The notes under the pieces: generated by a model
What the model was told of the DNA's origin: nothing
What the model saw: only the letters and a program-made list of their open reading frames with translations
Database searches by the model: none
Part shown: piece after piece, positions 53,304 through 64,000 of the stretch
Layout of the letters: each line of letters begins with the position of its first letter
Numbering within the stretch: position 1 is the first letter of the stretch
Assembly (NCBI RefSeq): GCF_032854445.1
Contig: NC_088306.1
Location: 11,963,386 to 12,027,385, forward strand
Direction: 5' to 3'
Origin: Liolophura sinensis
Taxonomy: Eukaryota > Mollusca > Polyplacophora > Chitonida > Chitonidae
Length of the DNA stretch: 64,000 nt
Program-made: the position numbers and the translations under genes

Positions 53304-56300
53304 GTGAGTATTACTTTATGAACTTTTAATGTCGATGTCATACGGTGATCTTTTTTGCAATAAAGGCGTTAAGGGAGAAGAAAACACTGCAACAAATGTG
53401 TATGTAAAGCGGTAAGTAAGTTTTAAAAGAAGCCTTTATATTTGTGATGTACAACGGAGATGTCGCCCTTCAATGTGAGCAAAATAACACAGATCGAAAG
53501 CGTCATCATGTATTGACCATTTATATCGAAATCAGACGCGAGTTATTTCTTGAACTAGAGTCTCGTCTGTTTCCACTGACATCAACCGAGCACTATTTTG
53601 CTTTTTAATCTTGAGCGCATGGGGTACGTGCGACATTATGTTTCCGGTTGCTCTATGATGGCGCATCCCATGGCCTGTTAAGAATAGGACCTTATTGAAT
53701 TACCTCCCTTGAGGTCACTCTTCCCTTTAAAAGGTGTGTTTTTAGGAGTAAGCAGTAAGATTGGACATCAGAAAAGTGGTAAGTTTGGGCGTTACAGCGG
53801 CATAAGCTGGTTGAATACTTTAGTTTTAAGACAAATTTTCAATTCAGAGCAGGCCTATACTTATTAGAAGTTGACTGAAGTTACCAACACGTCAGAAAAG
53901 AATGTCTTCCTCCTCCTAAATAATTTTATATTAACATTTGTTGTCATTTCTTTAATAATATATGAATAAAGTGGTTTTTTGCTTGTTGACCATTGATTGC
54001 TCTATAAGTCCATAAGCCCGCCGTTCTGTTTGTACAGTCACATGTAAATGTCTTTATAAATTCAATATAAAACACACAGTATCAGGTAAAAGGCGGTAAG
54101 AAGTCATGGGCTAAATTTTAAATCAAGTACTATGTACGAGCCAGGGTGTGCGGTCCATGGACTAACCAGGATTAGAATCATGTGTTAAGTTTTTGCCACA
54201 ATGCTGGAGAGGTTCATCTACCGGGGTTATGGGGGCACAGGTTGATTTGAAGTTGGCCAGCACAGAAACAGCCACATCTGTCGTCACGAACGGGGGGTAC
54301 AACCCCGAACTAAGTGAAAATGAATTCGTGTTCATATTCACTGGTTTGTTAGGAAGCTGTCAGTGGTCACTCTGCCAAGTGGTCATTTTCACTGGTTAGG
54401 TAGTAAGGTGTGGATTGTGATTCTGTCAGGTATTCATATTCAGTGGTTATGTAGTAAGGTGTCAGTGGTCACTCTGTTAAGTGGTCATTTTCACAGGATA
54501 GGTAGTAAGGTGCAGATTGTGATTCTGTCAGGTACTCATATTCACTGGTTAGGTAGTAAGGTGCCAGTGGTCACTCTGCCAAGTGGTCATTTTCACAGGT
54601 TAGGTAGTAAGGTGTGGATTCTGATTCTGCCAGGTACTCATATTCACTGGTTATGTAGTTAAGCTGTCAGTGGTCACTCTGCCAAGTGGTCATTTTCACA
54701 GGTTAGGTAGTAAGGTGCAGATTGTGATTCTGTCAGGTACTCATATTCACTGGTTAGGTAGTAAGGTGCCAGTTGGCACCCTTTCATCATTATGCCCAGT
54801 CACCATACAGACACCATATAAGCCATGAATTCTGGTTACCTTTAGGCATGTCGTACAGTTCACGCCATTCGGTTGAAGTTGTATCCATTTCATTCAGGTT
54901 GGCCACATTACCAGTTTGGCTTCCACATTAACCGCTCTGAATCGTTACATTAACTAACCCGGAACGCAGTTCTGTCTTCCAAAGTGTCAACGCTGTACAC
55001 GACGAAACAGGTTTCTTAAAAATATTCTGAATTCATATATAACATCATTTTGCAGGATAATAAAGACAGTAATGTCACACGTAATTCAAATGTAACCAAC
55101 ACATCCATTCTGACGTCTCAGGGCGCCATTTTCAAATAACACTTCAATGCCTCAGGTACATTTGTTGGAATTGTGACGTTACGGTCTTAATTATTCGGAA
55201 TTGTGACGTTACGGTCTTAATTATTCACTAACAGCGTGGTGGTATGAAGTCAGGATTACCACAAGAGTAATGGAAACATATTTTTGCAGCATGCAGCTTG
55301 ACATATTGAAGACACCGCACTCGAACAGAGTACAAATCTACATTTCTAAAAAGTAAGCTGGGGAAAGTGAAACTGGTCTCAGATCTACTTATAACTCTAT
55401 AATGCATTTCTTTTGACTGCACATTTTCGCTGTATTTTCAGCCTTACGAGCTACCGTGAAGACGGAGCCGCCAGAAAGTCAGGACTGTGGTCAGCTGACA
55501 TCAGGTCCCATCTTAAAAAAAATGGTTGGCTCTGAAGAGATAATGGACGTTAAACCTTTTCTTTGTCCGGTTCCACAAGGCCTGTATGTTAACTCACATG
55601 GATCTGAGGGGTCTGATAGAAGTGGTGAAGAAACTCTTGTGTCTCAGAGTGAGAAAGCTGAAATAAACGATAGAGTCAAGAAACCGGATTCAAGCGTTGG
55701 TAATATCGGAGAAAACACTTTGAAGAAATCCGCAAAGGGCTCAAATGAAACTGTGGAGTCAAAACAAGAGGAAGAAGCGAAGAGGCCAGAAAACGAAGAT
55801 CCAGATACCTCTAGACGGGACAAAACACCCCAAATCAGATCAAGAATGTTTTGTGTAAGTTGTCATCGAGTTTTCTTCAGTAAAATATTGTTTGATAAGC
55901 ACGTGGACAGTTGTGAACACATTCCGTTCAAGGAAAAACCCAGTTCGTCTGTGGCAGAGAATGAGTACTACAACAAAAAAAGGGGCTACTATCAGTGCAA
56001 GTTTTGTAAGTTCCGTAGTCACCACCGAGAAACTGTTGTCAATCATGTCGAAGATAACCACGATAAATTCCCGTGCACTGTATGCCATCAGGAGATGGAT
56101 ACAATGCGTCAGCTAAAGAGGCATAAGGAAATCGCTCACATGTCAAGGGTTCTCATGACGGCTACGACAACCACGTCTCAGGAAACGGACACTGCTGACA
56201 ACCCTGAATCTGAAGACGAATCAGTGGAAAAAACCGAAGCTGACTCCGATGACAAAAATGACTCCGATGACAAGAATGACTCCGATGACAAGACTGACTC

Positions 56301-58116
56301 CGATGACAAGACTGACTCCGGCGACGATTCCAAAACAAAGGCAATTCCAGGGGCTGAGCTTATAGATGGCTACTACAAATGTAAGCTGTGCCCACTGGAA
56401 ACCCCGTCTATATTCCATTTTAAACGCCACTTTCGTTTGCACACACTGCCGTCTGCACACTTCTGTCCAATATGCACGCGTCCATTCGCATCGGCGTACT
56501 TGGTGAAAAAGCACTTGCGCAATACACACAAAACCACTTGTTATGATGGCATTGAAAAAGAGGGGGATACCTTTCCTCGGGGTCGTGAGAGACCATGGAA
56601 AGATGGATGTCGCCTCAAAACGGCGCTTCCATCGCGTTCTTTTTACAAGAGACATAGTGGAAGATCCCAGGTTAGTAATAGCCAGCATGCCTTCTTCCAG
56701 TCATGTTTGCTTGGAAACGGGACATACCTTTGCCGACACTGTAACTTTCGAGCAAAGAGACCGTTTGATTTGACCAGGCATTCTGTAACCTTAAAACATA
56801 AGCGTATCATGGAGAATTCCTGGTTAATCCACATTAACGGTATTAACAAATGCACGCTCTGTCCTTTCAAGTCCAAGGACAAGCATCATTTTGAGGCCCA
56901 CATCAATACGAACAAGCACAAAAGGCTGTTTAAGGAGTGGTATGACAAGCTGATAAGGAAGTTGCGAGATTCGGGTGTTCGTACTGTGGACACCAAAACG
57001 AAGTCAAAAATGCCAAGGACGAAAGAGGATTCGAAAGGTCGTCCTGATGCCAAGAAGAATTCTTCAAAAAATATAGAAGGAAATGAAAGACCACACAACC
57101 ATCGCCAACAAGTAAATTCACCCAACCAGCCAGTCCCCGAAGCGTTAACATCGCCCGGACACGCGACCGTGGAGAAGGTAAAAAACCTGGTTTCGTCGTC
57201 ACTGGGAAAGAATTGGAAATCCCCAACAGTGCAGTCGGATACAGCTGGGTCTGATTCCCTGAAGAATTCTGAAAACGACTTGGGTCTCTTCGGAAATCGA
57301 ACTTTGGCAACTGACCTGGCGGACTTCGCACAGAGACCCTTTGCGTGTTCTCTGTGTTTCTACCGAACTGGCATCTTAAACCATTTGCAGCTTCATGTGA
57401 AGAATCATTTGACAGGAGGAAGTTCAGACAGCAGCCAACAGCAGCCGTGCGACACTACTTCAGGAATAGATGATTCTGTAGCTCACCCTAAAATCTCTCC
57501 TCCACCCCAAGCCGGCTTCAGCACGCACAGCCTTCCCCAAGCCCAACTGTTTCATTATGCTCGTTTCGACATAGCGTCAAACAACAGTCAGTCTCCACAA
57601 TCGGATCACATGGCTGGCACACAGCAACATTATCCACGCATGCCTACCGGCCTAGAATCCCCCAACACACCGTACCTGATGCCCTCAACATATTCGCCCT
57701 GCCAAACCTCTCAGTCTTCTTACATCAACCCCAGTTCTGATGGAAGATCGATGTCTGGGTCCCCGTTTGGAATGAGAGATCCGGTATACAGCCCCGGCAT
57801 GCAACAGTTGGCAACTAGAACCCCTATGAATACTTTCAGCTCCGTTTTGAACCAGTTCAATACAGAGGATTTGCTGGACCTCGGGATAGATTTCCTTAAA
57901 TCTCCCAGTGACTTGGAACCGTACGAGTGTCTCTATTGCAGGACCCGACAGAAAAGCCTGGCTGCAATGGTGGCTCATTTCGAGACTCTGCACACAGATA
58001 TTGTTCAATTCAAGAACAAACAGGCGACGATGCGTTCGGAAGCGGCCATGGCTGTTGCATCACGCTCTCAAACTAGCCCCAGAGAGTCCGATGTCAAAGT
58101 AGAAATTATTGACTGA
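53012..58116 (+). CDS. C2H2 zinc-finger protein B, 988 residues (paralogue of A)
   Basis: Exons 53012-53303 and 55442-58116 join in phase 1 (t|cc, Ser98) to give 988 residues. Residues 8-20 read DVIVLGDSSDDDD, a SUMO-interaction-type strand followed by an acidic run. Sumoylation-like psi-K-x-E sites are IKME (K58), VKTE (K104) and VKVE (K983). Nine finger motifs start near 235, 283, 309, 411, 439, 528, 568, 733 and 927. An acidic DSDDKN repeat lies at about 365-395. The block GLFGNRTLATDLADFAQRPF with its finger, and the C-terminal ECLYC finger with HFETLH, align with SLFGKRSIKLVSDFGDFAK and RCLYC/HFDVQH of gene A. It is likely nuclear and SUMO-linked, a role inferred from motifs. Confidence 0.9.
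53304..55441 (+). other. Gene B intron (2.1 kb)
   Basis: This is a phase-1 intron from GTGAGT to TGTATTTTCAG. It contains the 102-bp array at 54335-54775 and a 29-bp direct duplication at 55169-55227 (ATTGTGACGTTACGGTCTTA). The rest holds nothing recognised. Confidence 0.8.
54335..54775. repeat. 102-bp tandem repeat of two 51-bp halves, about 4 copies
   Basis: The halves are GTCACTCTGCCAAGTGGTCA + TTTTCACAGGTTAGGTAGTA and GATTGTGATTCTGTCAGGTA + CTCATATTCACTGGTTAGGTAG. Because 51 bp is 17 codons, a 99-codon frame opens here; it is a repeat artefact. Confidence 0.9.
55442..58116 (+). CDS. Zinc-finger gene B, coding exon 2
   Basis: This 2.7-kb exon encodes residues 98-988. It opens SLRATVKTEPPESQD directly after the acceptor TATTTTCAG and ends SDVKVEIID with a TGA stop. 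All nine fingers are in this exon. The true frame starts at the acceptor, not at the GTG at 55456. Confidence 0.9.
56242..56331 (+). repeat. Coding 18-bp repeat, acidic DSDDKN, 5 units
   Basis: GACTCCGATGACAAAAAT and close variants repeat in frame five times, between finger 3 and finger 4 of gene B. The result is a strongly acidic, lysine-spaced linker. Confidence 0.9.
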
Positions 58117-58501
58117 ATCTTTTTAGATTTACTTCCATTTTCTGACATCTTACTCTTGATCTGTGGCGTAATAAATTTTATTTTACTTACTGTCTGTTAT
58201 GATGATATATTTAGAGCGAAATATTCTACCGTGACTATATGTATAAACCGTGTACTTATATGTATATTATTACTTATATGTATTGGTGAAATTATAGAAC
58301 TTAATACGAATTTAATAGGGGCCTGTGGCTATGCTGTAGTCATTTCTCGCTGTCATTTTATTTGCATGTAGTTTTGAATACTTTCTGTGGTGATTTCAGT
58401 GGCGCCTGGTTAATTGATTTAAATGTGCAGTTTCTACCTGTCCCATAACTACTAACTTTTTTTTCCATGCTTAAAAAGCAGGACTATACTCCAATAATAA
58501 A
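58117..58501 (+). other. 3' UTR of gene B
   Basis: AT-rich sequence follows the TGA. AATAAA signals lie near 58170 (GTAATAAATTT) and at 58496-58501 (CCAATAATAAAGC), the latter giving a UTR of about 400 nt. Confidence 0.5.
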
Positions 58502-58796
58502 GCTTAATCTTATCTCTACATGTTTCTGTTGTGTTTTTTTACCCCAAGACCAGGCAAAGATCAAAAATGTTACATTTGAGATTTTTGAGAAGTCCATATT
58601 CCTTAATCAAATCAATTTTTTTTTTTGTATTTACGAAGAATAGCTCAAATGATTTGCCTTTCAGTAAATATCAAACTCAGTACTATTTTATATTGTCTAT
58701 ATGATTTAAAGTTTGAAAATATTGTAACGCGAGCCACATTATAAATTTCAGCGCTGCAGATGGCCCCGGCTCTACCCGGTTTTTCCCACCAAAACA

Positions 58797-58890
58797 ACCG
58801 GTCCCTATAGCTCAGTTGATCGAGCGTTCGCATCGGGAGCGGTAGAGCCATGGTTAGTCCTTGGTCGGGTCGCACCTAAAACCTTAAAAC
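58797..58890 (+). mobile_element. tRNA-like head of a SINE (second family)
   Basis: GGTCCCTATAGCTCAGTTGA and TCGAGCG form a good D arm (GCTC/GAGC) with an A box. TGGTCGGGTCGCACC resembles the SINE B-box end. The anticodon and T stems do not pair well, so this is a SINE head and not a working tRNA gene. Confidence 0.6.
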
Positions 58891-59189
58891 AAGAAGAGTA
58901 TTAAAGGGACCCGTATAGATCGTTCCAGTGGGATTTCGGAAAAGTGAAGATAAACTATAAAGTAATCAAAAATGTGCGATTGACGTCTCAAATATTTAAT
59001 GCGTGTATGGGAGGGCCTAGCGGCATATAAGCGCTGATGATTGGTCATTAGCCTAGCTCGGAACCAATGCACGAATCTATTGCGATGGATGGAACTCCAA
59101 TTATGCGTGTGTTTGTCAATTAGAGTTTAACGGGTGTGACGTAAACACTCGTCGTGGTATATTTATAGTCGGGACTAGTATCCGTATAA

Positions 59190-59355
59190 GGGGCCTCCGT
59201 GGCTCAGTCGGTTAGCTCGCTAGCGCAGCGTAATGACCCAGGAGCCTCTCACCAATGCGGTCGCTGTGAGTTCAAGTCCAGCTCATGCTGGCTTTTAAGT
59301 GAAATATTCTTGAGTACGGCGTAAAACACCAATCAAAAAAAAAAAAAAAAAAAAA
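59190..59355 (+). mobile_element. Young SINE with internal deletion and 13-bp target-site duplication
   Basis: It has the full tRNA-like head (GGGGCCTCCGTGGCTCAGTC, GTTCAAGTCCAGCTCATGCT), then jumps from TGCTGGCTT directly to TTAAGTGAAATATTCTTGAG. It ends in a pure A run of about 20. AGTATCCGTATAA is repeated exactly at 59177-59189 and 59356-59368. Confidence 0.95.
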
Positions 59356-59368
59356 GTATCCGTATAAA

Positions 59369-60239
59369 GACGTTGTTAGTGACCGGCTGAGACGCGTATA
59401 GACCTCGAGGGTATAATAACTGTTTAGGTCATTCACAGCTTTTAACACGGATTGGTTAATAATGTCAGATGGATAACATCGTTGGTATGTACAGAGGATA
59501 CGGGATTTACTTACCCAGAACTATACGGATATATAACTGCAGGGTGTTTCATATAGGACATACAGTTTTGAGGAATACGATCGAAATACGGGGTTCGAGG
59601 TGGATTATTATAATGGGATGAGCGTGTAATTAAAGTGTCTGTAAAGAATTAAGACAACTCGTGTATACGTAATGTTTTGGCGAATCTTGAACGACCAACA
59701 CGTTAAAATTAAATTCAGGGTTCTGCCTAGTCAATTTTTAATTAGGTTGTGTAGTCCGCGATGACTATCATATACCACCCATGCTCCGAAGGACAGCTTA
59801 ACCAGTAAAGGTCTTTTTTTCCTATAATAACACAAATTCGCAAGGAAGTGATGGCTTCCTGGCTGGGGGTTCAGTATTAAGGGGATAGTGCAACGACTGG
59901 TGACCCGTAATGGCTCGGACGGGCGACTTACTTGCCTTCGGTAAGTCGTCTCATTGAAGCAGTACTAGACAAAAGAGCTATGGAAATCCGTCCTGCAGAA
60001 AGGAGGAAGGCTACCTTTGTCGTCGTATGACTGAAAAGTTGTTGAGTACTACGTTAAACCCCAAGCGCTCGCTCACTCCCACCATAATGCTAGCCGCCGT
60101 CATGCAAATAAAATGTTCTTGAGTACGGCGTAGAACCGTTCATGGACACGAGATTTTTGTCTTCCCCTGCTCTCACTGTTTGTGGGATGTTAAGGACAAA
60201 AAGAGACTGACGACGCTCTTGTGACTTCTGACGATCCTC
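59369..60239 (+). other. Spacer with SINE relics
   Basis: 59369-59890 holds nothing recognised. 59900-60072 is a tail piece of the second SINE family (TCGTCGTATGACTGAAAAGT, ACTACGTTAAACCCCAAGCG). A main-family SINE scrap follows. Confidence 0.5.
60077..60137 (+). mobile_element. SINE 3' fragment (main family)
   Basis: CCCACCATAATGCTAGCCGC and TGTTCTTGAGTACGGCGTAG match the end of the main SINE, without head or tail repeats. Confidence 0.7.
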
Positions 60240-63200
60240 TGATTCAGTCAGGCGTTCGTTGAAGACAACTTGTCTTCCACCAATATGGTGTGTATATGTA
60301 CGTCACGCGTGAAAAAGTTTGTATCTTGCCACAGTGCAGTGGTTGGATGTCTTCTTCCAATATGGTATGCATATCTACGTCACACGTGATAAACTTTGTA
60401 TCTTGCCACAGTGCACTCGTTGGTTGTCTTCTTCCAATATGGTGTGCATATCTGCGTCACACGTGAGAAAGTTTGTATCTTGCCACAGTGCACTCGTTGG
60501 TTGTCTTCCACCAATATGGTGTGTATATGTACGTCACACGTGATAAACTTTGTATCTTGCCACAGTGCACTCGTTGGTTGTCTTCTTCCAATATGGTGTG
60601 CATATCTGCGTCACACGTGAGAAAGTTTGTATCTTGCCACAGTGCACTCGTTGGTTGTCTTCCACCAATATGGTGTGCATATGTACGTCACACGTGAGAA
60701 AGATTGTATCTTGCCACAGTGCACTCGTTGGTTGTCTTCCATCAATATGGGCTGCATATGTACGTCACACGTGATAAACTTTGTATCTTCCCAAAGTGCA
60801 GTGGTTGGATGTCTTCTTCCAATATGGTGTGTATATATACGTCACACTTGAGAAAGTTTGTATCTTGCCACAGTGCAGTGGTTGGATGTCTTCTTCCAAT
60901 ATGGTGTGTATATGTACGTCACACGTGAGAAAGTTTGTATCTTGCCACAGTGCACTCGTTGGTTGTCTTCCACCAATATGGTGTGTATATGTACGTCACA
61001 CGTGATAAACTTTGTATCTTGCCACAGTGCACTCGTTGGTTGTCTTCTTCCAATATGGTGTGCATATCTGCGTCACACGTGAGAAAGTTTGTATCTTGCC
61101 ACAGTGCACTCGTTGGTTGTCTTCCATCAATATGGGCTGCATATGTACGTCACACGTGATAAACTTTGTATCTTGCCAAAGTGCAGTGGTTGGATGTCTT
61201 CTTCCAATATGGTGTGTATATATACGTCACACTTGAGAAAGATTGTATCTTGTCACAGTGCACTCGTTGGTTGTCTTCTTCCAATATGGTGTGCATATCT
61301 ACGTCACACGTGATAAACTCTGTATCTTGCCACAGTGCAGTGGTTGGATGTCTTCTTCCAATATGGTATGCATATCTACGTCACACGTGATAAACTTTGT
61401 ATCTTGCCACAGTGCACTCATTGGTTGTCTTCTTCCAATATGGTGTGCATATGTACGTCACACGTGATAAACTTTGTATCTTGCCACAGTGCACTCGTTG
61501 GTTGTCTTCTTCCAATATGGTGTGTATATGTACGTCACACGTGAGAAAGATTGTATCTTGCCACAGTGCACTCGTTGGTTGTCTTCCACCAATATGGTGT
61601 GCATATGTACGTCACACGTGAAAAAGTTTGTATCTTGCCACAGTGCAGTGGTTGGATGTCTTCTTCCAATATGGTATGCATATCTACGTCACACGTGATA
61701 AACTTTGTATCTTGCCACAGTGCACTCGTTGGTTGTCTTCTTCCAATATGGTGTGTATATCTACGTCACACGTGAGAAAGTTTGTATCTTGCCACAGTGC
61801 AGTGGTTGGATGTCTTCCACCAATATGGTGTGTATATGTACGTCACACGTGAGAAAGTTTGTATCTTGCCACAGTGCAGTGGTTGGATGTCTTCCACCAA
61901 TATGGTGTGTATATCTACGTCACACGTGAGAATGTTTGTATCTTGCCACAGTGCACTCGTTGGTTGTCTTCCACCAATATGGTGTGCATATGTACGTCAC
62001 ACGTGAGAAAGTTTGTATCTTGCCACAGTGCACTCGTTGGTTGTCTTCCATCAATATGGGCTGCATATGTACGTCACACGTGATAAACTTTGTATCTTGC
62101 CACAGTGCAGTGGTTGGATGTCTTCTTCCAATATGGTGTGTATATATACGTCACACTTGAGAAAGTTTGTATCTTGCCACAGTGCACTCGTTGGTTGTCT
62201 TCCATCAATATGGGCTGCATATGTACGTCACACGTGATAAACTTTGTATCTTGCCACAGTGCAGTGGTTGGATGTCTTCTTCCAATATGGTGTGTATATG
62301 TACGTCACACGTGAGAAAGGTTGTATCTTGCCACAGTGCACTCGTTGGTTGTCTTCTTCCAATATGGTGTGTATATGTACGTCACACGTGAGAAAGATTG
62401 TATCTTGCCACAGTGCACTCGTTGGTTGTCTTCCATCAATATGGGCTGCATATGTACGTCACACGTGATAAACTTTGTATCTTGTCACAGTGCACTCGTT
62501 GGTTGTCTTCTTCCAATATGGTGTGTATATATACGTCACACGTGATAAACTTTGTATCTTGCCACAGTGCAGTGGTTGGATGTCTTCTTCCAATATGGTG
62601 TGTATATGTACGTCACACGTGAGAAAGATTGTATCTTGCCACGGTGCACTCGTTGGTTGTCTTCTTCCAATATGGTGTGTATATCTACGTCACACGTGAG
62701 AAAGATTGTATCTTGCCACGGTGCACTCGTTGGTTGTCTTCTTCCAATATGGTGTGTATACCTACGTCACACGTGAGAAAGTTTGTATCTTGCCACAGTG
62801 CACTCGTTGGTTGTCTTCTTCCAATATGGTGTGCATATGTACGTCACACGTGAGAAAGATTGTATCTTGCCACAGTGCACTCGTTGGTTGTCTTCTTCCA
62901 ATATGGTGTGTATATGTACGTCACACGTGATAAACTTTGTATCTTGCCACGGTGCACTCGTTGGTTGTCTTCTTCCAATATGGTGTGCATATGTACGTCA
63001 CACGTGAGAAAGTTTGTATCTTGCCACAGTGCACTCGTTGGTTGTCTTCCATCAATATGGGCTGCATATGTACGTCACACGTGATAAACTTTGTATCTTG
63101 CCACAGTGCAGTGGTTGGATGTCTTCTTCCAATATGGTGTGTATATATACGTCACACTTGAGAAAGTTTGTATCTTGCCACAGTGCACTCGTTGGTTGTC

Positions 63201-64000
63201 TTCTTCCAATATGGTGTGTATATGTACGTCACACGTGAGAAAGTTTGTAACTTGCCACAGTGCAGTGGTTGGATGTCTTCTTCCAATATGGTGTGTATAT
63301 ATACGTCACACGTGATAAACTTTGTATCTTGCCACGGTGCACTCGTTGGTTGTCTTCCATCAATATGGGCTGCATATGTACGTCACACGTGATAAACTTT
63401 GTATCTTGCCACAGTGCAGTGGTTGGATGTCTTCTTCCAATATGGTGTGTATATATACGTCACACTTGAGAAAGTTTGTATCTTGCCACAGTGCACTCGT
63501 TGGTTGTCTTCTTCCAATATGGTGTGTATATCTACGTCACACGTGAGAAAGATTGTATCTTGCCACAGTGCACTCGTTGGTTGTCTTCTTCCAATATGGT
63601 GTGTATATGTACGTCACGCGTGAGAAAGTTTGTATCTTGCCACGGTGCACTCGTTGGTTGTCTTCTTCCAATATGGTGTGTATACCTACGTCACACGTGA
63701 GAAAGATTGTATCTTGCCACGGTGCACTCGTTAGTTGTCTCCTTCCAATATGGTGTGTATATCTACGTCACACGTGAGAAAGTTTGTATCTTGCCACGGT
63801 GCACTCGTTGGTTGTCTTCTTCCAATATGGTGTGTATATGTACATCACACGTGAGAAAGATTGTATCTTGCCACAGTGCACTCGTTGGTTGTCTTCCACC
63901 AATATGGTGTGCATACGTACGTCACACGTGAGAAAGTTTGTATCTTGCCACAGTGCACTCGTTGGTTGTCTTCTTCCAATATGGTGTGCATATCTGCGTC
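60240..64000. repeat. 77-bp satellite array, about 48 units, continues past the window
   Basis: A typical unit is TATCTTGCCACAGTGCACTC, GTTGGTTGTCTTCTTCCAAT, ATGGTGTGTATATGTACGTC, ACACGTGAGAAAGTTTG. Two main forms differ at CACTCGTTGGTTG versus CAGTGGTTGGATG, and at CTTCCA/CCACCA/CCATCA. Each unit carries TACGTCA and CACGTG. A 154-bp pair (the GGCTGCATATG unit followed by the TATATATACGTCACACTTG unit) recurs at about 60704, 61089, 62013, 63014 and 63322. Three units are 231 bp, giving 74-codon frames every 77 bp; these are artefacts. Confidence 0.96.

Noticed and set aside
54363-54662. 99-codon frame in the gene B intron
   Set aside because: A 51-bp half-unit equals 17 codons, so this is a repeat artefact.
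56221-56688. 155-codon minus-strand frame
   Set aside because: It is antisense to zinc-finger gene B; a shadow frame over the acidic repeat.
58797-58875. Possible working tRNA gene
   Set aside because: The D arm is good, but the anticodon and T stems mispair and the 3' part matches a SINE head. Treated as SINE-derived.
60319-63931. About 45 overlapping 74-codon frames on the + strand
   Set aside because: Each is three 77-bp satellite units read once in each frame; starts are exactly 77 bp apart. Not a gene family.

Overview
The window is animal nuclear DNA, most likely from a mollusc (bivalve or gastropod). It has intron-split genes with GT-AG borders, AT-rich introns, at least 17 copies of a tRNA-headed SINE whose tail reads TTGAGTACGGCGTAAAACACCAATCAAATAAAT, and many minisatellites. 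The phylum call rests on the SINE and repeat style and was not confirmed by any search. There is no sign of operons, prokaryotic genes, CRISPR or intact autonomous transposons.

Three protein-coding genes can be supported, all on the + strand. (1) Positions 389-18343 hold the 3' part of a gene of at least 12 exons for an endosomal-type protein with two FYVE zinc fingers and a long helical C-terminus, best described as Vac1/PEP7-like. Its 5' end lies before the window. Its introns are full of SINEs and tandem repeats. One exon (13562-13660) is followed by about 83 copies of a 47-bp unit that contains the exon's own 3' end and its splice donor. (2) Positions 41949-49673 encode a 1734-residue protein in two coding exons with about 14 C2H2-type fingers. 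(3) Positions 53012-58116 encode a 988-residue relative in two coding exons with about 9 fingers. Genes 2 and 3 look like a tandem duplicate pair. Both start with a hydrophobic strand plus an acidic Ser/Asp run (a SUMO-interaction-like motif), carry psi-K-x-E sumoylation-like sites, have one phase-1 coding intron, share two C-terminal finger blocks, and have a candidate 5'-UTR splice acceptor exactly 57 nt before the ATG. They are probably nuclear, SUMO-linked zinc-finger regulators; that role is inferred.

Layout: 1-18343 FYVE gene; 18344-19915 its likely 3' UTR with a 76-bp tandem repeat; 19916-23760 no recognised feature; 23760-26130 GC-rich 41-bp array; 26131-29400 a nested SINE pair and unannotated sequence; 29420-33040 CpG-rich 101-bp array with 771-bp higher-order structure; 33041-41890 mostly unannotated, with SINEs and weak ORF relics; 41892-50220 zinc-finger gene A; 50221-52950 intergenic with a 53-bp array; 52955-58501 zinc-finger gene B; 58502-60240 SINEs and relics; 60240-64000 a 77-bp satellite that runs off the window.

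Most long open frames outside the three genes are products of tandem repeats. Units of 41, 47 or 77 bp rotate through all three frames, so an array without stops stays open for hundreds of codons. Nothing could be searched or computed here. Family names rest on motif reading, and exon borders rest on splice consensus plus phase agreement.
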